Assembly (NCBI GenBank): GCA_012960475.1
Contig: DUBE01000046.1
Coordinates: 1-64,000, forward strand
DNA: 64,000 nucleotides
Source: Planctomycetota bacterium
Lineage (GTDB): Bacteria > Planctomycetota > UBA1135 > GCA-002686595
Direction: 5' to 3'
Part shown: piece by piece, positions 53,715 through 63,122 of the stretch
Position numbering within the stretch: the first letter of the stretch is position 1
Layout: every line of letters starts with the position of its first letter
Program-made: the position numbers and the translations under genes
Notes under the pieces: model-generated
Told to the model about the DNA's origin: nothing
Database searches by the model: none
What the model saw: the letters and a program-made list of their open reading frames with translations, nothing else

Positions 53715-54922
53715 GAGTGAGTCGTTGCAAGTCCATGGGCATCAGGAACACAGTTTGCTTGTGGGCCTGTCTGGTTCTTGCCCCCTTGGCTTGGGGTCAG
53801 GATGAGGCTGTTCAAGATCAGGCCGTTGAGGATCAGCAAGTGGAACAACCTGTGCCCATCAACACAGAGCCAACCGAACCTGCCCAGGAGATCATCCTGT
53901 CATGGGAAGGCCCCTATTTTGACGGCTTTGATGAGGCCTGCGCCGCTTTCGAAGACGGCCGGGATCTGGAGGCCGTGGCTCTTGCAAAGCGTTTGGCCCA
54001 GGAAGACAAGGCAAGTCTCAGGCGTCGGTCTTGGCAGGCCAGGACCCGCGGGCTCAGCGAGCGCCTGTTCTTCCGGGAGTCGAGTCCCCTGGCCGGTTGG
54101 GTTGATCCCGGGCGCTCTCGGGTCCAGCAGTCGGCGGCACGGAATCTGGAGGGCCTGGCTCATCACAAGCGCGGGGCTCTGGAAGAAGCGGAAGAGGCCT
54201 GGCAGGCTGCTCGTGGTCTGGCCATTGGGCGCGGGTCCCTTGCTGCTTGTGATGGGCTGGGTCTCCTGGACTTGGAGCTGGCAGAAGAGCACTTCGCACA
54301 GATTCCCGAGGTTCAGGGAAAAACGAACAACCCCATGGCGCCGAATTTCACCGTGCCTCCCGCATCAACCCAAGGTACGGGCGAAGAAGAAGCCCCGGAT
54401 CCTCTTTCCCTGGCCCGAGAGTCCTACCTCGCAGCCCGGGAACATCTGGTGGAGCGCTTGCGCGTGGACTGGCGCAACGAGGATACGCGGGCCAATGTGG
54501 AGCTGATTCAAAAGCGCCTTCATAGGCTGGACGAGATTGAAGCGGAGCGCAGGCAAGAGGATGGTCAAGAGCGTTCTGACGATCAATCCCAGGACAGCGA
54601 AGCCGAAGACTCAAGCGACTCTTCGGGCGAGGGTTCTGAGAAATCCGAGGACGAGCCCCAGGAGTCCGACCAGGAAAAAGAGAGCGATGGGGATCCCGAA
54701 GGCGAGGGCGACCCCCAGGAAAATGAGGAGGATTCCGATGACCCCGAGCAGCAGCCCGAAGAGGGAGACGGGGAAGAACAGGCCGAACCGGAAGAGCGGC
54801 TGCTGACCAAGGAAGAACAACAACGCCTGCTCGATCAACTTCGACGACACAACGAGAAAGGTGAGGAGCTGCGTGAACGGCTCGCACGCCTGCGCGCCCG
54901 GTCCACTGACAAGGACTGGTAG
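53711..54922 (+). CDS. TPR protein with long acidic tail, BatC-like
   Basis: A 403-residue exported protein (signal peptide ending LVLAPLAWGQ). The middle holds TPR-like helices (AARNLEGLAHHKRGALEEAEEAWQAARG). From about residue 285 a strongly acidic, low-complexity region runs for about 70 residues, followed by a charged coiled-coil-like end (LLTKEEQQRLLDQLRRHNEKGEELRERLARLRAR). BatC proteins have this TPR-plus-acidic design. It starts by ATGA overlap with the BatB-like gene. Confidence 0.8.
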   Translation: MRVSRCKSMGIRNTVCLWACLVLAPLAWGQDEAVQDQAVEDQQVEQPVPINTEPTEPAQEIILSWEGPYFDGFDEACAAFEDGRDLEAVALAKRLAQEDKASLRRRSWQARTRGLSERLFFRESSPLAGWVDPGRSRVQQSAARNLEGLAHHKRGALEEAEEAWQAARGLAIGRGSLAACDGLGLLDLELAEEHFAQIPEVQGKTNNPMAPNFTVPPASTQGTGEEEAPDPLSLARESYLAAREHLVERLRVDWRNEDTRANVELIQKRLHRLDEIEAERRQEDGQERSDDQSQDSEAEDSSDSSGEGSEKSEDEPQESDQEKESDGDPEGEGDPQENEEDSDDPEQQPEEGDGEEQAEPEERLLTKEEQQRLLDQLRRHNEKGEELRERLARLRARSTDKDW

Positions 54923-54965
54923 CTTCCACTTTCCGCACAGACGAACAAGACTTTCTCCAGAGACC

Positions 54966-56756
54966 ATGCAGTTGACCAGTATTCACCTCAAACAAGAGAG
55001 CCTCCAGCAAGGTCAGTGGAGCTCAGGCGGCAAGTGCCCCCCCAGGGCGCATTTGGTCCGTATCGCCACGGCTCTGCTCAGCTTGCTCTTGATGGCCAGC
55101 GTTTCAGCTGCGCCTCAACGACCCGTGCGCGTGCGTGCCCAGCTTTCCACCGGAGTGGCAAAACTTGGCGCCAATGTCCAACTGGTGATCACTGCCGAGG
55201 GAGACCCGGCTGCCACTCTGGAAGCCCTGCCCCCGGTGGACGGCTTGCGCATTTCCCAGCCGGCCTCGCCCATGTATTCCGAGTTCACCCACCGCGTGGC
55301 CGGACGGCAGGTGCGGCGCATCACTCTGAGTTGGACTCTGCAGGTAGAGACTTTGCGCGAGGGCAAGTTCGAGCTGCCGAGTGTGCGCGTGGTTTCCAAC
55401 GGACGCGGCCATTTGGGCCAGGTGCTGCCCGCCTCTTTGACGGTGGTGCGTGACATTCAGGGAGCTGACATGGGTTTTCTGGAGGTATCCGAGGTGCCAG
55501 AGACGGTTTATGAGGGCCAGCCCTTCAGCGTGCATCTGCGTGCGGGCTGGGATGCAAATCTGCAGGTGGCCTCGGCGGGCATGGTCTTGCCTTGGTGGGG
55601 CCGCTTGCCAGGAACCCTGGAGTTGAACACTGGTCAAGAAAACCTGGGGCGTAAGGTGGTCACCATCGGTCTCAACCGATCCAGTCGGGTGGATGTGGTC
55701 GGCCCAATCGAAGAGAACCGGGACAAGGGGGTCTTTCATGTAGTGGAACTCAAGCGGCGTTACTTGCCCACCCGTCCGGGGACCTTGGACTTTGCCCAGG
55801 GAATCTTTGAATTCGGCGAGTTGGTGGGCAACGCCGGTCCCTTTGGCCGACGCAAGACTCGGGACTTCTACGCTGTGCTGCCGCGTTTTGAGGTGCAGGT
55901 GCTGCGTGTTCCTGAAGAGGGGCGCCCCTTCGCTTGGACCGGAGCCGTTGGTTCCCTGAGCGTGGACCGGGAAACCGACACCCGAGACGTGGACCAGGGC
56001 GCTTCGATTCACCTGACCATGCGCTGGCTGGGGGATGGCAACCTGGAGTTCTTTGATCTGCCGGACCTCTCCCGGCTGGATTCCTTCAGAGGGTTTCGGA
56101 TTCTTGGGGTAGAGGACATTCCCGGAGTCCTGGAGCGCAAGGCGACCTGGGAGTTGGTTCCAGTGGACGCCAATCTGGAGGCCATTCCGGCGATTCCCCT
56201 GTGGGTCTTCAATCCGACGTCCAAGGCCTACGAGTTGCTGGAGAGCGATCCGGTTCCGATCCGCGTGCGAGCGGTGGAAGGTGGCCTTGATCCTGCCCTT
56301 GGTGGACCGGTTCTCGACGCTCCGGATGTCCTGGGCATCGATCCCCATGCACGCACAGGACCTGATCCTGAGGGTCCTTCGGGATCGAACCTCCTGGTCG
56401 GCTACTTCTTGCTGCCCCTTGCATGGCTTGCGGGGCGCATGTTTGTGCGCCGCCGGGGAGATCCCGGAGGCCGTGCTGCCCGTCGTCGTCGGGCTGCGCC
56501 GCGGCGTTTGTCCCGCGCCTTGGGCAGGGCTGAAAATGCGGCCGACCAGCGCCAGGCCCTGGCGACTTTTCTCGGCGCCTGTTCGGGTCAGAGCGACCAG
56601 TCATGGATCGGTCGCGCTCCGGGCCTCTTGGGCTCTGCGGGAGGGCAAGAACTCGAAGCCTTGTTCGCGGCCTTCGACGCTGCGATTCACGGGGGCGACA
56701 ACCAACCTCTGGACAAGACCATGATTGAGCGGGTTGCCCGCGGGGCAGGGATCTAG
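54966..56756 (+). CDS. BatD-like protein
   Basis: Protein of about 596 residues with the BatD (oxygen tolerance) layout: a hydrophobic signal segment, several beta-rich domains, and one membrane helix near residue 475 (LVGYFLLPLAWLAGRMFVRRR) before a basic cytoplasmic tail. The first domain begins VRVRAQLSTGVAKLGANVQLVITAEGDP, typical for BatD. The start is uncertain. The ATG gives a hydrophilic 30-residue lead before the signal; a TTG just before VRIATALLSLLLMASVSAA is an alternative. The 43 bp upstream form the only gap in the batB-E part of the operon. Confidence 0.82.
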   Translation: MQLTSIHLKQESLQQGQWSSGGKCPPRAHLVRIATALLSLLLMASVSAAPQRPVRVRAQLSTGVAKLGANVQLVITAEGDPAATLEALPPVDGLRISQPASPMYSEFTHRVAGRQVRRITLSWTLQVETLREGKFELPSVRVVSNGRGHLGQVLPASLTVVRDIQGADMGFLEVSEVPETVYEGQPFSVHLRAGWDANLQVASAGMVLPWWGRLPGTLELNTGQENLGRKVVTIGLNRSSRVDVVGPIEENRDKGVFHVVELKRRYLPTRPGTLDFAQGIFEFGELVGNAGPFGRRKTRDFYAVLPRFEVQVLRVPEEGRPFAWTGAVGSLSVDRETDTRDVDQGASIHLTMRWLGDGNLEFFDLPDLSRLDSFRGFRILGVEDIPGVLERKATWELVPVDANLEAIPAIPLWVFNPTSKAYELLESDPVPIRVRAVEGGLDPALGGPVLDAPDVLGIDPHARTGPDPEGPSGSNLLVGYFLLPLAWLAGRMFVRRRGDPGGRAARRRRAAPRRLSRALGRAENAADQRQALATFLGACSGQSDQSWIGRAPGLLGSAGGQELEALFAAFDAAIHGGDNQPLDKTMIERVARGAGI

Positions 56757-57503
56757 ATGTTCTCTTCTCTGTTGCTTCTCCTTGTGCTCCTCGGTTCAAG
56801 TGCCGCAGCCCCCCAGGGTGTGGAATTGGATCTGGCCAGCAGTCTCTATCGCCAGGGGGATCTGGTCTCTTCCCAGACCCTTTGGCTTGAAGCCCTGGAT
56901 GAGTCTGCTCCTGCTTTGGAGCGGTCGCGCCTGTGTGCCAACCTGGGTACCGTTGCGTATCACGAGGGACGTACGGAGGAATCTGTCGCCTGGTTCAGCG
57001 CGGCCCTGGCCCTCGATCCGCGCAACGATGACCTGCTGCACGACTTGGAGTTGACCCGCGCACAGGCGGGCATGGCTGGATTGGATTCTGGTTCCCTGCT
57101 CGATGCCTTGGGTTTCATGCTGACCGAATGGACTCCTGCGGAGGCCGGCTGGATTGGTCTTGGGGGGCTCTTGCTCCTTAGCCTGGCGGCGGTGCTGGAG
57201 GCCATGCGGGGGGGCCGGCGCACGGCGCAGTTGCTCATGCTGGTTGCCCTGCTCCAGCCGTTCTTTCTCGGTCCCTTGCTCGCCCGCAATTGGAACAGTT
57301 CCGGGGACCCATACATGGTGATTGAGGCGGGCGGTGTTCTTGCCCGCGCCGAACCCCGGCCTGATTCCTCCCGTCAGGCCCATCTGGCCCCAGGAAGTGT
57401 GCATGATCGCATCGACTCCTGGCCCGGTTGGATTCTGCTGCGTGGGGACGACGGTCAGCGCCACTGGGTGCCAGAAGATTCCACATTCCAGCTGACTCGT
57501 TGA
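56757..57503 (+). CDS. BatE-like TPR/SH3 membrane protein
   Basis: A 248-residue protein with a signal peptide (MFSSLLLLLVLLGSSAAAPQ), a TPR pair (ANLGTVAYHEGRTEESVAWFSAALALDPRNDDLLHDLEL), two membrane helices (WIGLGGLLLLSLAAVLEA, LLMLVALLQPFFLGPLLA) and a C-terminal SH3-like domain ending DDGQRHWVPEDSTFQL. This is the BatE design. The ATG follows the BatD stop codon with no gap. It closes the Bat operon. Confidence 0.82.
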   Translation: MFSSLLLLLVLLGSSAAAPQGVELDLASSLYRQGDLVSSQTLWLEALDESAPALERSRLCANLGTVAYHEGRTEESVAWFSAALALDPRNDDLLHDLELTRAQAGMAGLDSGSLLDALGFMLTEWTPAEAGWIGLGGLLLLSLAAVLEAMRGGRRTAQLLMLVALLQPFFLGPLLARNWNSSGDPYMVIEAGGVLARAEPRPDSSRQAHLAPGSVHDRIDSWPGWILLRGDDGQRHWVPEDSTFQLTR

Positions 57504-57546
57504 TTGTTGCTTGTGCTGGGCCTCTCCGGGGGCGATCCTAGGCTCG

Positions 57547-59094
57547 ATGACCTTGCGTGTATTGATCCCTGGCCTGCTGTTGTTGAGCTGCTCTCCTCAC
57601 CAGAAGGCCGAGCGCCTGGGAGAGGGTGTGTTGCTGATCACCGTGGACGGCTGGCGCCGGGATCATCTGGGCGCCTTTGGAGCGCCGTTTGAAACTACCC
57701 CCTGGCTTTCCTCCGAGGCTCCCGAGGCGATTTTCATGACCAACGCTTGGGCCCACGACGGGGATCCGGTTATGTCCCACGCATCTCTGCTCTCGGGCAG
57801 CGAGTCCATGCTCAGTTTGGTACCCGAGGTGGTGCTCGATGATGGCACGGTAATCCAGCCGGTCTATAGCACTGCAATGCCCGATCGCCTGCCCCGGCTG
57901 GCTCGGCGGTTCTTGGCCAAGGGTTGGGCCACCGCCGCGTTTCTTGACAACCCGCGTCTGGGAAGCTTGCGCGGGCTTACGACCGGCTTCCACGATGTGA
58001 TTCCCTTTGGCGGATCGGCATCCTCTGGTGCGATCGAGGAAGGCCATGGCATCGACTTGACCCACAAGCGCTTGGTGCATTGGTTGGATCACCTGCCCAC
58101 GGGAGCAAAGTGGTTTGCCTGGGTGCATGTGGGAGACTTGATGCGCATCTGGAACGACAAGGAGCCGCCCATGGACGAGGCCTTCCTGCGCGGGGCCGAG
58201 GACGATTGGACCCCGCCCACCGGAATTCGCTGGCCTTCGTATCACTCGGTGGCCTCCCAGAACCAATCCGACCCTCCCCGTACCCATGGTGAAGGACTGT
58301 GCGTCTACGATACGGCCCTGGCTCGACTGGATGGTTTGTTGGGAGCCATGGTGCAGGATGTACGCAGGCGCATGGACCCGGATGAAACTACCATCGCCCT
58401 GGCGGGATCCATGGGCATGTCTTTTGGCGACGCGGGGGTCTTCTATTCTTCCTCAGGGCTGTCTTCTCATGATGTGGGTGTGCCATTGGTTCTTTGGCCC
58501 CGCAAGGCCGCCGGCATTCCAGCTGGCCGCGCAGCAGGAGGCTTGATGGGGTTGGTGGATTTGGCGCCAACATTGTTGGAGATCCATGGCAGCGACCCTC
58601 CAGGGCCCGCGGGCATGACCGGGATCTCCATGGCAGCCTATTTGCGTAACATCGATGGGGAGGCTCCCCGGTCCGATCCAAGTCAGCGAGAGGAGTTCTT
58701 TCCTTGGGATCAACTGCACGGTGGTCTTGGGGGAGAGGTGCCGGTGCTCTTGACCAGTGTCTTGATGGGCGGGCAGGGCTTTGTCAGCGACAGCATGTTC
58801 ATGATGGACGCGGGGTCCAAGCCCGCCTTGCTGCGGGCCTTGACTGGCATTCCTGGCCGCCCACCCAACGCTGCCAGCTGGATTTTTCTGGAGCAACGTG
58901 CCACTGGTCGCAGCTGGCGTGCCGCGCGGTCGGATCTGGTGGAACTCCCCGAAGGCCTGCCAGCCAGTTTTGAGGATTATTTTGGGCCCAAGGGCAGGGT
59001 GGGAGCCTCCCTGGAGGAGCGGCGCCGTAGACTGCACGAGCTAGACATTCACTCGCCCGGCAGCCTTGAAATCGGTGGGCTGCGAGATCCTTGA
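57547..59094 (+). CDS. Sulfatase-fold lipoprotein with degenerate active site
   Basis: A 515-residue lipoprotein (LIPGLLLLSCSP) of the sulfatase/alkaline phosphatase superfamily. The first metal motif survives partly (LLITVDGWRRDHLGAFG). The nucleophile segment reads DPVMSHASLLSG, with neither Cys, Ser nor Thr at the catalytic position. The expected SDHG motif is AGSMGMSFGDAG, with the metal-binding Asp and His gone. The later GVPLVLWP and LVDLAPTLLEIHG segments confirm the fold. It is probably not a hydrolase. Its stop is overlapped by the first glycosyltransferase gene, linking it to surface-glycan synthesis. The ATG fits the signal; the track's GTG is 12 codons upstream. Confidence 0.78.
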   Translation: MTLRVLIPGLLLLSCSPHQKAERLGEGVLLITVDGWRRDHLGAFGAPFETTPWLSSEAPEAIFMTNAWAHDGDPVMSHASLLSGSESMLSLVPEVVLDDGTVIQPVYSTAMPDRLPRLARRFLAKGWATAAFLDNPRLGSLRGLTTGFHDVIPFGGSASSGAIEEGHGIDLTHKRLVHWLDHLPTGAKWFAWVHVGDLMRIWNDKEPPMDEAFLRGAEDDWTPPTGIRWPSYHSVASQNQSDPPRTHGEGLCVYDTALARLDGLLGAMVQDVRRRMDPDETTIALAGSMGMSFGDAGVFYSSSGLSSHDVGVPLVLWPRKAAGIPAGRAAGGLMGLVDLAPTLLEIHGSDPPGPAGMTGISMAAYLRNIDGEAPRSDPSQREEFFPWDQLHGGLGGEVPVLLTSVLMGGQGFVSDSMFMMDAGSKPALLRALTGIPGRPPNAASWIFLEQRATGRSWRAARSDLVELPEGLPASFEDYFGPKGRVGASLEERRRRLHELDIHSPGSLEIGGLRDP

Positions 59095-60437
59095 AGATTC
59101 TCTTCGTTGCTAACGGATTCCCCCCCAACGGACAGTGGGGTACTGAGTTCTACACTCATCAGGCGGCGGTCGGCCTTGCCGCCCGAGGACATCATGTGAG
59201 CGTCTTTTGTCCGAGGCGAGAAGGTCAAGCCGAGCGCTATAGCGTAACCAGCACCACGCGTTATGGCTTGACCCTGCATGAGGTCTCGAATCCGCCAACT
59301 CGCACCAAGCGTTTCCGGGATAGCTATCTGAGCGAGGGCGTCGAGCGCTGTTTCGATGAGCTTCTTCGGTCTCACAGACCTGACGTGGTGCATTTCACCC
59401 ATTTTCTGTGGGGACTCTCAGCGCGCTTGCCGACCTTGGCCCGGGATAGCGGTGCAAAGGTGTTGGTGACCTTGACGGATTTTGGCATCAGTTGTCACCG
59501 CGGTCAATTTCTTGACGCGTTCCTCAAACCATGCGAGGGCAGTGAACCTGCCAAGTGCGCCCGCTGTGTGCGCACCCTTGGTCAATACGATGGGCCCCAA
59601 CCCTTGCGCAGTGCCAAACAACTCCTGGCGACCGCCATGGCTAGTATTGGCGGTTTGGGTTTGGTTCCTACGGCGGCTGACCTCAGGGAACGTGACCTGG
59701 CCCTGCAGGAAACCGTTCAGGCTACCGATATCTTCATTGCGCCTACGGAAGCGATTGCCTCTCGTCTGCGCGGAATCGTGGTTCCCACTGAGAAGCTGGA
59801 AGTGCTCTGTTATGGAATCGACGAGCGGCCTTTCAACGACGCACCGCCCACCCACGGAGAGGAGTTGTTTCGCTTCGGATTCCTCGGCCAGTTTCAACCC
59901 CACAAGGGACTTGACGTGATCTTTCGAGCCGTGAGTCGGTTGGCAGAAGACTCTACCTACCGGGACCGCAAGTGGTCCGTGCGCGTGCATGGCACGCCGG
60001 TGGGTGGCCGCCACGGGCGCTTCATCGCCCGCACCTGGGATCCTCGACTGGCGCCCCGGATAGAGTTTCATGGTTCTTTCGAACCCCTGCAAGCTCCCTG
60101 GGCCATGGCTGAGTTGGATGCGGTGATTGTGCCCAGCTGCTGGACCGAGAACGCGCCCCTGACGGTGTTGCAGGCTATCGCCATGGGCCTGCCCATGATT
60201 GTTTCGGATGTGCCGGGCATTCGTGAGGTGGTGCCCGAGGGCACCACCTTCATCACCCCCGGGGATGCCGCCGCCCTATCAGTTGCCATGGGCAGCATGA
60301 TCCGCGATGGAGCCCGCCGGAACCTCGTGGTCGAGGCCATGCCGATTTCTCACGGCGACCACATCGATGCCCTGCTGGGCCACTACCGGCGTCTGCGCGA
60401 GGGTCGGCCGGGGCTGCGGCTGGTGTCTGGGAGCTAG
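59091..60437 (+). CDS. GT4-family glycosyltransferase
   Basis: A 448-residue GT-B enzyme starting with TTG inside the previous stop (TTGA). The N-terminal domain starts KILFVANGFPPNGQWGTEFYTHQAAVGLAARGHHVSVF, typical of GT4. A Cys-containing insert (PCEGSEPAKCARCVRTLG) follows the acceptor half, as in enzymes that transfer onto polysaccharide repeats. The donor half has FGFLGQFQPHKGLDVIF and the nucleotide-sugar motif VPSCWTENAPLTVLQAIAMGLP. It probably builds an exported polysaccharide; donor and acceptor are unknown. Confidence 0.88.
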   Translation: MKILFVANGFPPNGQWGTEFYTHQAAVGLAARGHHVSVFCPRREGQAERYSVTSTTRYGLTLHEVSNPPTRTKRFRDSYLSEGVERCFDELLRSHRPDVVHFTHFLWGLSARLPTLARDSGAKVLVTLTDFGISCHRGQFLDAFLKPCEGSEPAKCARCVRTLGQYDGPQPLRSAKQLLATAMASIGGLGLVPTAADLRERDLALQETVQATDIFIAPTEAIASRLRGIVVPTEKLEVLCYGIDERPFNDAPPTHGEELFRFGFLGQFQPHKGLDVIFRAVSRLAEDSTYRDRKWSVRVHGTPVGGRHGRFIARTWDPRLAPRIEFHGSFEPLQAPWAMAELDAVIVPSCWTENAPLTVLQAIAMGLPMIVSDVPGIREVVPEGTTFITPGDAAALSVAMGSMIRDGARRNLVVEAMPISHGDHIDALLGHYRRLREGRPGLRLVSGS

Positions 60438-60510
60438 GCTCGGGGCATTCTCGGGGCACTGAAGGGCTCCAGACTCAAGGCCATTGGGGTCAGTTGGTCG
60501 ATGGAGGACC

Positions 60511-61764
60511 GTGCGTCTTCCCCGTCGGATCGGCTTCTTGGGCCAGGGTTGGAGCCCGGATGCGGGGGGGGTAGAGGTGCACACTTCTGCTCTGGCGGAG
60601 GCCCTCGTGCAGCAGGGAATTGAGGTGGGTGCCCTGGCTTGGGGATCCGCCGAGCAGGGCGCTCGCTTGTTGAATCAAGGTGGCGTGACTGTCACCAGGC
60701 AGCCGCGCTTGAGGGACAAGCCAGCTGCCTTTGCTGGGGGAGTCAATAGTGATGACGCTCTTGAACTCTGGCTCGATACCCTGCGCCCGGAATTGGTGCA
60801 TGTGCATCACCTTTCGGGATGGGGCGCGAGGGCTCTGGATGTACTTCGAAAGCGCGGTCTGCCGGTGGTGGTCACTTTGCATGACGATTGGCTGATTTGT
60901 CCTCGGGGGCAGCGCTGGCATGTTTCGAACTATCTTTGCAGGGTTCCGGATCCTGATGCCTGCGCGAAGTGCCTGGGGGAATCCCATGGTGAATTGGCGC
61001 AGACAGCTGAGCAACTGACCAAACGCCTCCTGCATGCGAACCAGGCATTGCAATTCGTGGATCGGATCATGGCCCCTTCCAGCACTCTGCTTGAAGCGCA
61101 TCAGCGAGCAGGGCTTGAGTGCGCGGGGCCACATGCCCTTGGGAGGGTGATGCCCTTGGGGATTGAAGCCGAATCTCTAGGGTTGGAAACAAAGCGTCTG
61201 CGCGCCTTGCGCGGTGATGATGATCTCTTGCGTTTGGGCGTGCTAGGCAGCGTGCAACCTTCCAAGGGAGTGCTGCCCCTGGCTGAGGCTGTTGTGGCCG
61301 CAGGTCGAGCGGATCTCGTGCTTGAGATTCATGGGCCGCGCACCAGCTACCACGGAGATTCCCAAACGGTGAGCAAGGTCGAGGCACTGGCTAGGGATCA
61401 TTCCGCCATTCGCTTGCATCCGAGCTTCCATCCCGCCCGGCGGGCCGAAGTTCTGGCGATGCTCGACGGTGTGGTGGTGCCCTCTCTATGGGAAGAGGGC
61501 TTTGGCCTCGGCGCTCGCGAGGCCCGAGCCACCGGCCTGCCGGTACTGGCCTCGCGTATTGGCGGCTTGGTTCAACTGGATCAGGATCCGGGCGTGACCT
61601 TGGTGGAACCTGGAGATCAAGAAGCCTGGGTGGAGGCGATCCATGCATTCAAGAGGGGCCTGATCCAACCCTGCGACGTGATCAAGAGCACCTTGGAGAT
61701 GACCGACGACGTGTTGGCGGTTTACGCCAGCGTGTTGCAGGCGCGTACCGATCAGGCTGCCTAG
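60511..61764 (+). CDS. GT4-family glycosyltransferase
   Basis: A 417-residue relative of the previous enzyme. The start is GTG with a strong Shine-Dalgarno (GGAGGA) two bases before it, one of the clearest in the window; the track's ATG 9 codons earlier lacks this. Motifs: RIGFLGQGWSPDAGGVEVHTSALAEAL, VHVHHLSGWGARAL, a Cys pair in CRVPDPDACAKCLG, LGVLGSVQPSKGVLPL and the EX7E-type SLWEEGFGLGAREARATGLP. The Cys insert resembles the one in the preceding gene, so the two probably act in one pathway. Confidence 0.88.
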   Translation: MRLPRRIGFLGQGWSPDAGGVEVHTSALAEALVQQGIEVGALAWGSAEQGARLLNQGGVTVTRQPRLRDKPAAFAGGVNSDDALELWLDTLRPELVHVHHLSGWGARALDVLRKRGLPVVVTLHDDWLICPRGQRWHVSNYLCRVPDPDACAKCLGESHGELAQTAEQLTKRLLHANQALQFVDRIMAPSSTLLEAHQRAGLECAGPHALGRVMPLGIEAESLGLETKRLRALRGDDDLLRLGVLGSVQPSKGVLPLAEAVVAAGRADLVLEIHGPRTSYHGDSQTVSKVEALARDHSAIRLHPSFHPARRAEVLAMLDGVVVPSLWEEGFGLGAREARATGLPVLASRIGGLVQLDQDPGVTLVEPGDQEAWVEAIHAFKRGLIQPCDVIKSTLEMTDDVLAVYASVLQARTDQAA

Positions 61765-61767
61765 GTT

Positions 61768-62880
61768 TCAGCCCAGGAAGCCTTCGAGCTGTCCCGCCAG
61801 AGCATCCCAACTGAAGTGTGTGCGCACCCATTCCGCCGCCCGCAGGCTTCGTTCGAAGCCGGGTTCGGGGTTGGCCAGATGTTCAAGAACTCCCTGTCCG
61901 AAGGCCTCTCCGGGTTGAGTCAACTGAAGCCAGTCCTTGGCCTGGGGCAGGCCTTCCGCCGCGCGCTCGGTGGCGATGATGGGACAGCCTGTGGCCAGGG
62001 CCTCTACCATTTTCTGCCGCGCGCCCCCGGCGATGGGTATGGGCGCCAGAAGAGCACTGGCATGTTGCAGGTAAGGCAGGGGGTCCGGCACATAGCCGAC
62101 CCATTCCACACCATTGGGTTTTTCCCCACGGAGTTCCGGCGCTTCCCCGGCACCAACTACTTCCAGCACCAACTGCGGGTGCTGTTGGTAGATGCGGGGC
62201 CAGTGGTCGCGGAACAGCTCGGCCAGGGCGCGGCGGTTGGGCTCGTAGTTCAAGCTGCCAAAGAACAGGAGTCGGTTGCGATCTCGATCTGCTTCGGGCA
62301 CCACGAAGCGTCGCGGATCCACACCCGCTGGCAGCACTCGGGCCCTGGCTTTGGGGTGGCGCCCGAGGAAACGGGTGCGGTCTTCTTGGCTGGCGAATAC
62401 ATGGGTGCTTGCGCGCAGGGTCAGCATGCGCTCCAAGCGTTCTACCCGCAACCGCTCATGCCAGGGATGCTGCAGGTCCCGGGCGAGTTCCACTTCCAGC
62501 TTGTGGTGATGCGCGAGAATTGGTGGGGATCCCCGGGGCACCGTGCGCAGGAGCCATGGCTCATCCAAGAACAGAGCAGAAAAACGGACACTGTTGTCGG
62601 GGTTTGCCAGCCAGGTCTTGAGAGCTTGAGAGTGGAACCAGCGCTCTGGTCGGGCTGCGAGGGGAGCGACTCCCGGAGGCAGGGGGCTGCGAGGGAAGAT
62701 GTGTACCGTCTGAAAAGCGTTCGCCGCTACAGGCAGATCGTGATGGGGACCCGGGTCTTCCACCGCGCAGAGGGTGACCGGAACCCGTTGAGCCAGTGCT
62801 GAGAGCAACTCCAGGGTTCGGCGGCGCCCTCCGTCGAGGGCTGGCCAGGGGGGGACAGCGCAGAGGGCAAGGATGTGCAC
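61768..62880 (-). CDS. GT4-family glycosyltransferase
   Basis: A 370-residue GT-B enzyme on the opposite strand, meeting the previous gene with a 3-bp gap. The N-terminus MHILALCAVPPWPALDGGRRRTLELLSALAQ is typical of the sub-group related to the TIGR03087 (stp1) type. The donor half has LLFFGSLNYEPNRRALAELF and the sugar-nucleotide motif APIPIAGGARQKMVEALATGCPIIATERAAEGL. It lacks the Cys insert of its two neighbours. The role is probably in surface glycan synthesis. Confidence 0.85.
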   Translation of the reverse strand: MHILALCAVPPWPALDGGRRRTLELLSALAQRVPVTLCAVEDPGPHHDLPVAANAFQTVHIFPRSPLPPGVAPLAARPERWFHSQALKTWLANPDNSVRFSALFLDEPWLLRTVPRGSPPILAHHHKLEVELARDLQHPWHERLRVERLERMLTLRASTHVFASQEDRTRFLGRHPKARARVLPAGVDPRRFVVPEADRDRNRLLFFGSLNYEPNRRALAELFRDHWPRIYQQHPQLVLEVVGAGEAPELRGEKPNGVEWVGYVPDPLPYLQHASALLAPIPIAGGARQKMVEALATGCPIIATERAAEGLPQAKDWLQLTQPGEAFGQGVLEHLANPEPGFERSLRAAEWVRTHFSWDALAGQLEGFLG

Positions 62881-63122
62881 CGCGCTAGGGTAGTGTTCTG
62901 GGAGGTAGAAGCCTTACAGGGTTTTCTGCCTGGTCGCGGCCACTTGAAGCTGGACCTGGGTCTTGTCTGGGATCTGAGACTGCATCTTTCAGATACGGAT
63001 CCAAGGGGCCTAATCGATCTCAACTCAGCGATTCAATCGACAGAGCAGACAACTCCGGATTCAGAGGACAAGCGGGCGGAAGAGGCAGGGCGGTCTGGCG
63101 CCCTGATGCAGCAGTGATCAGG

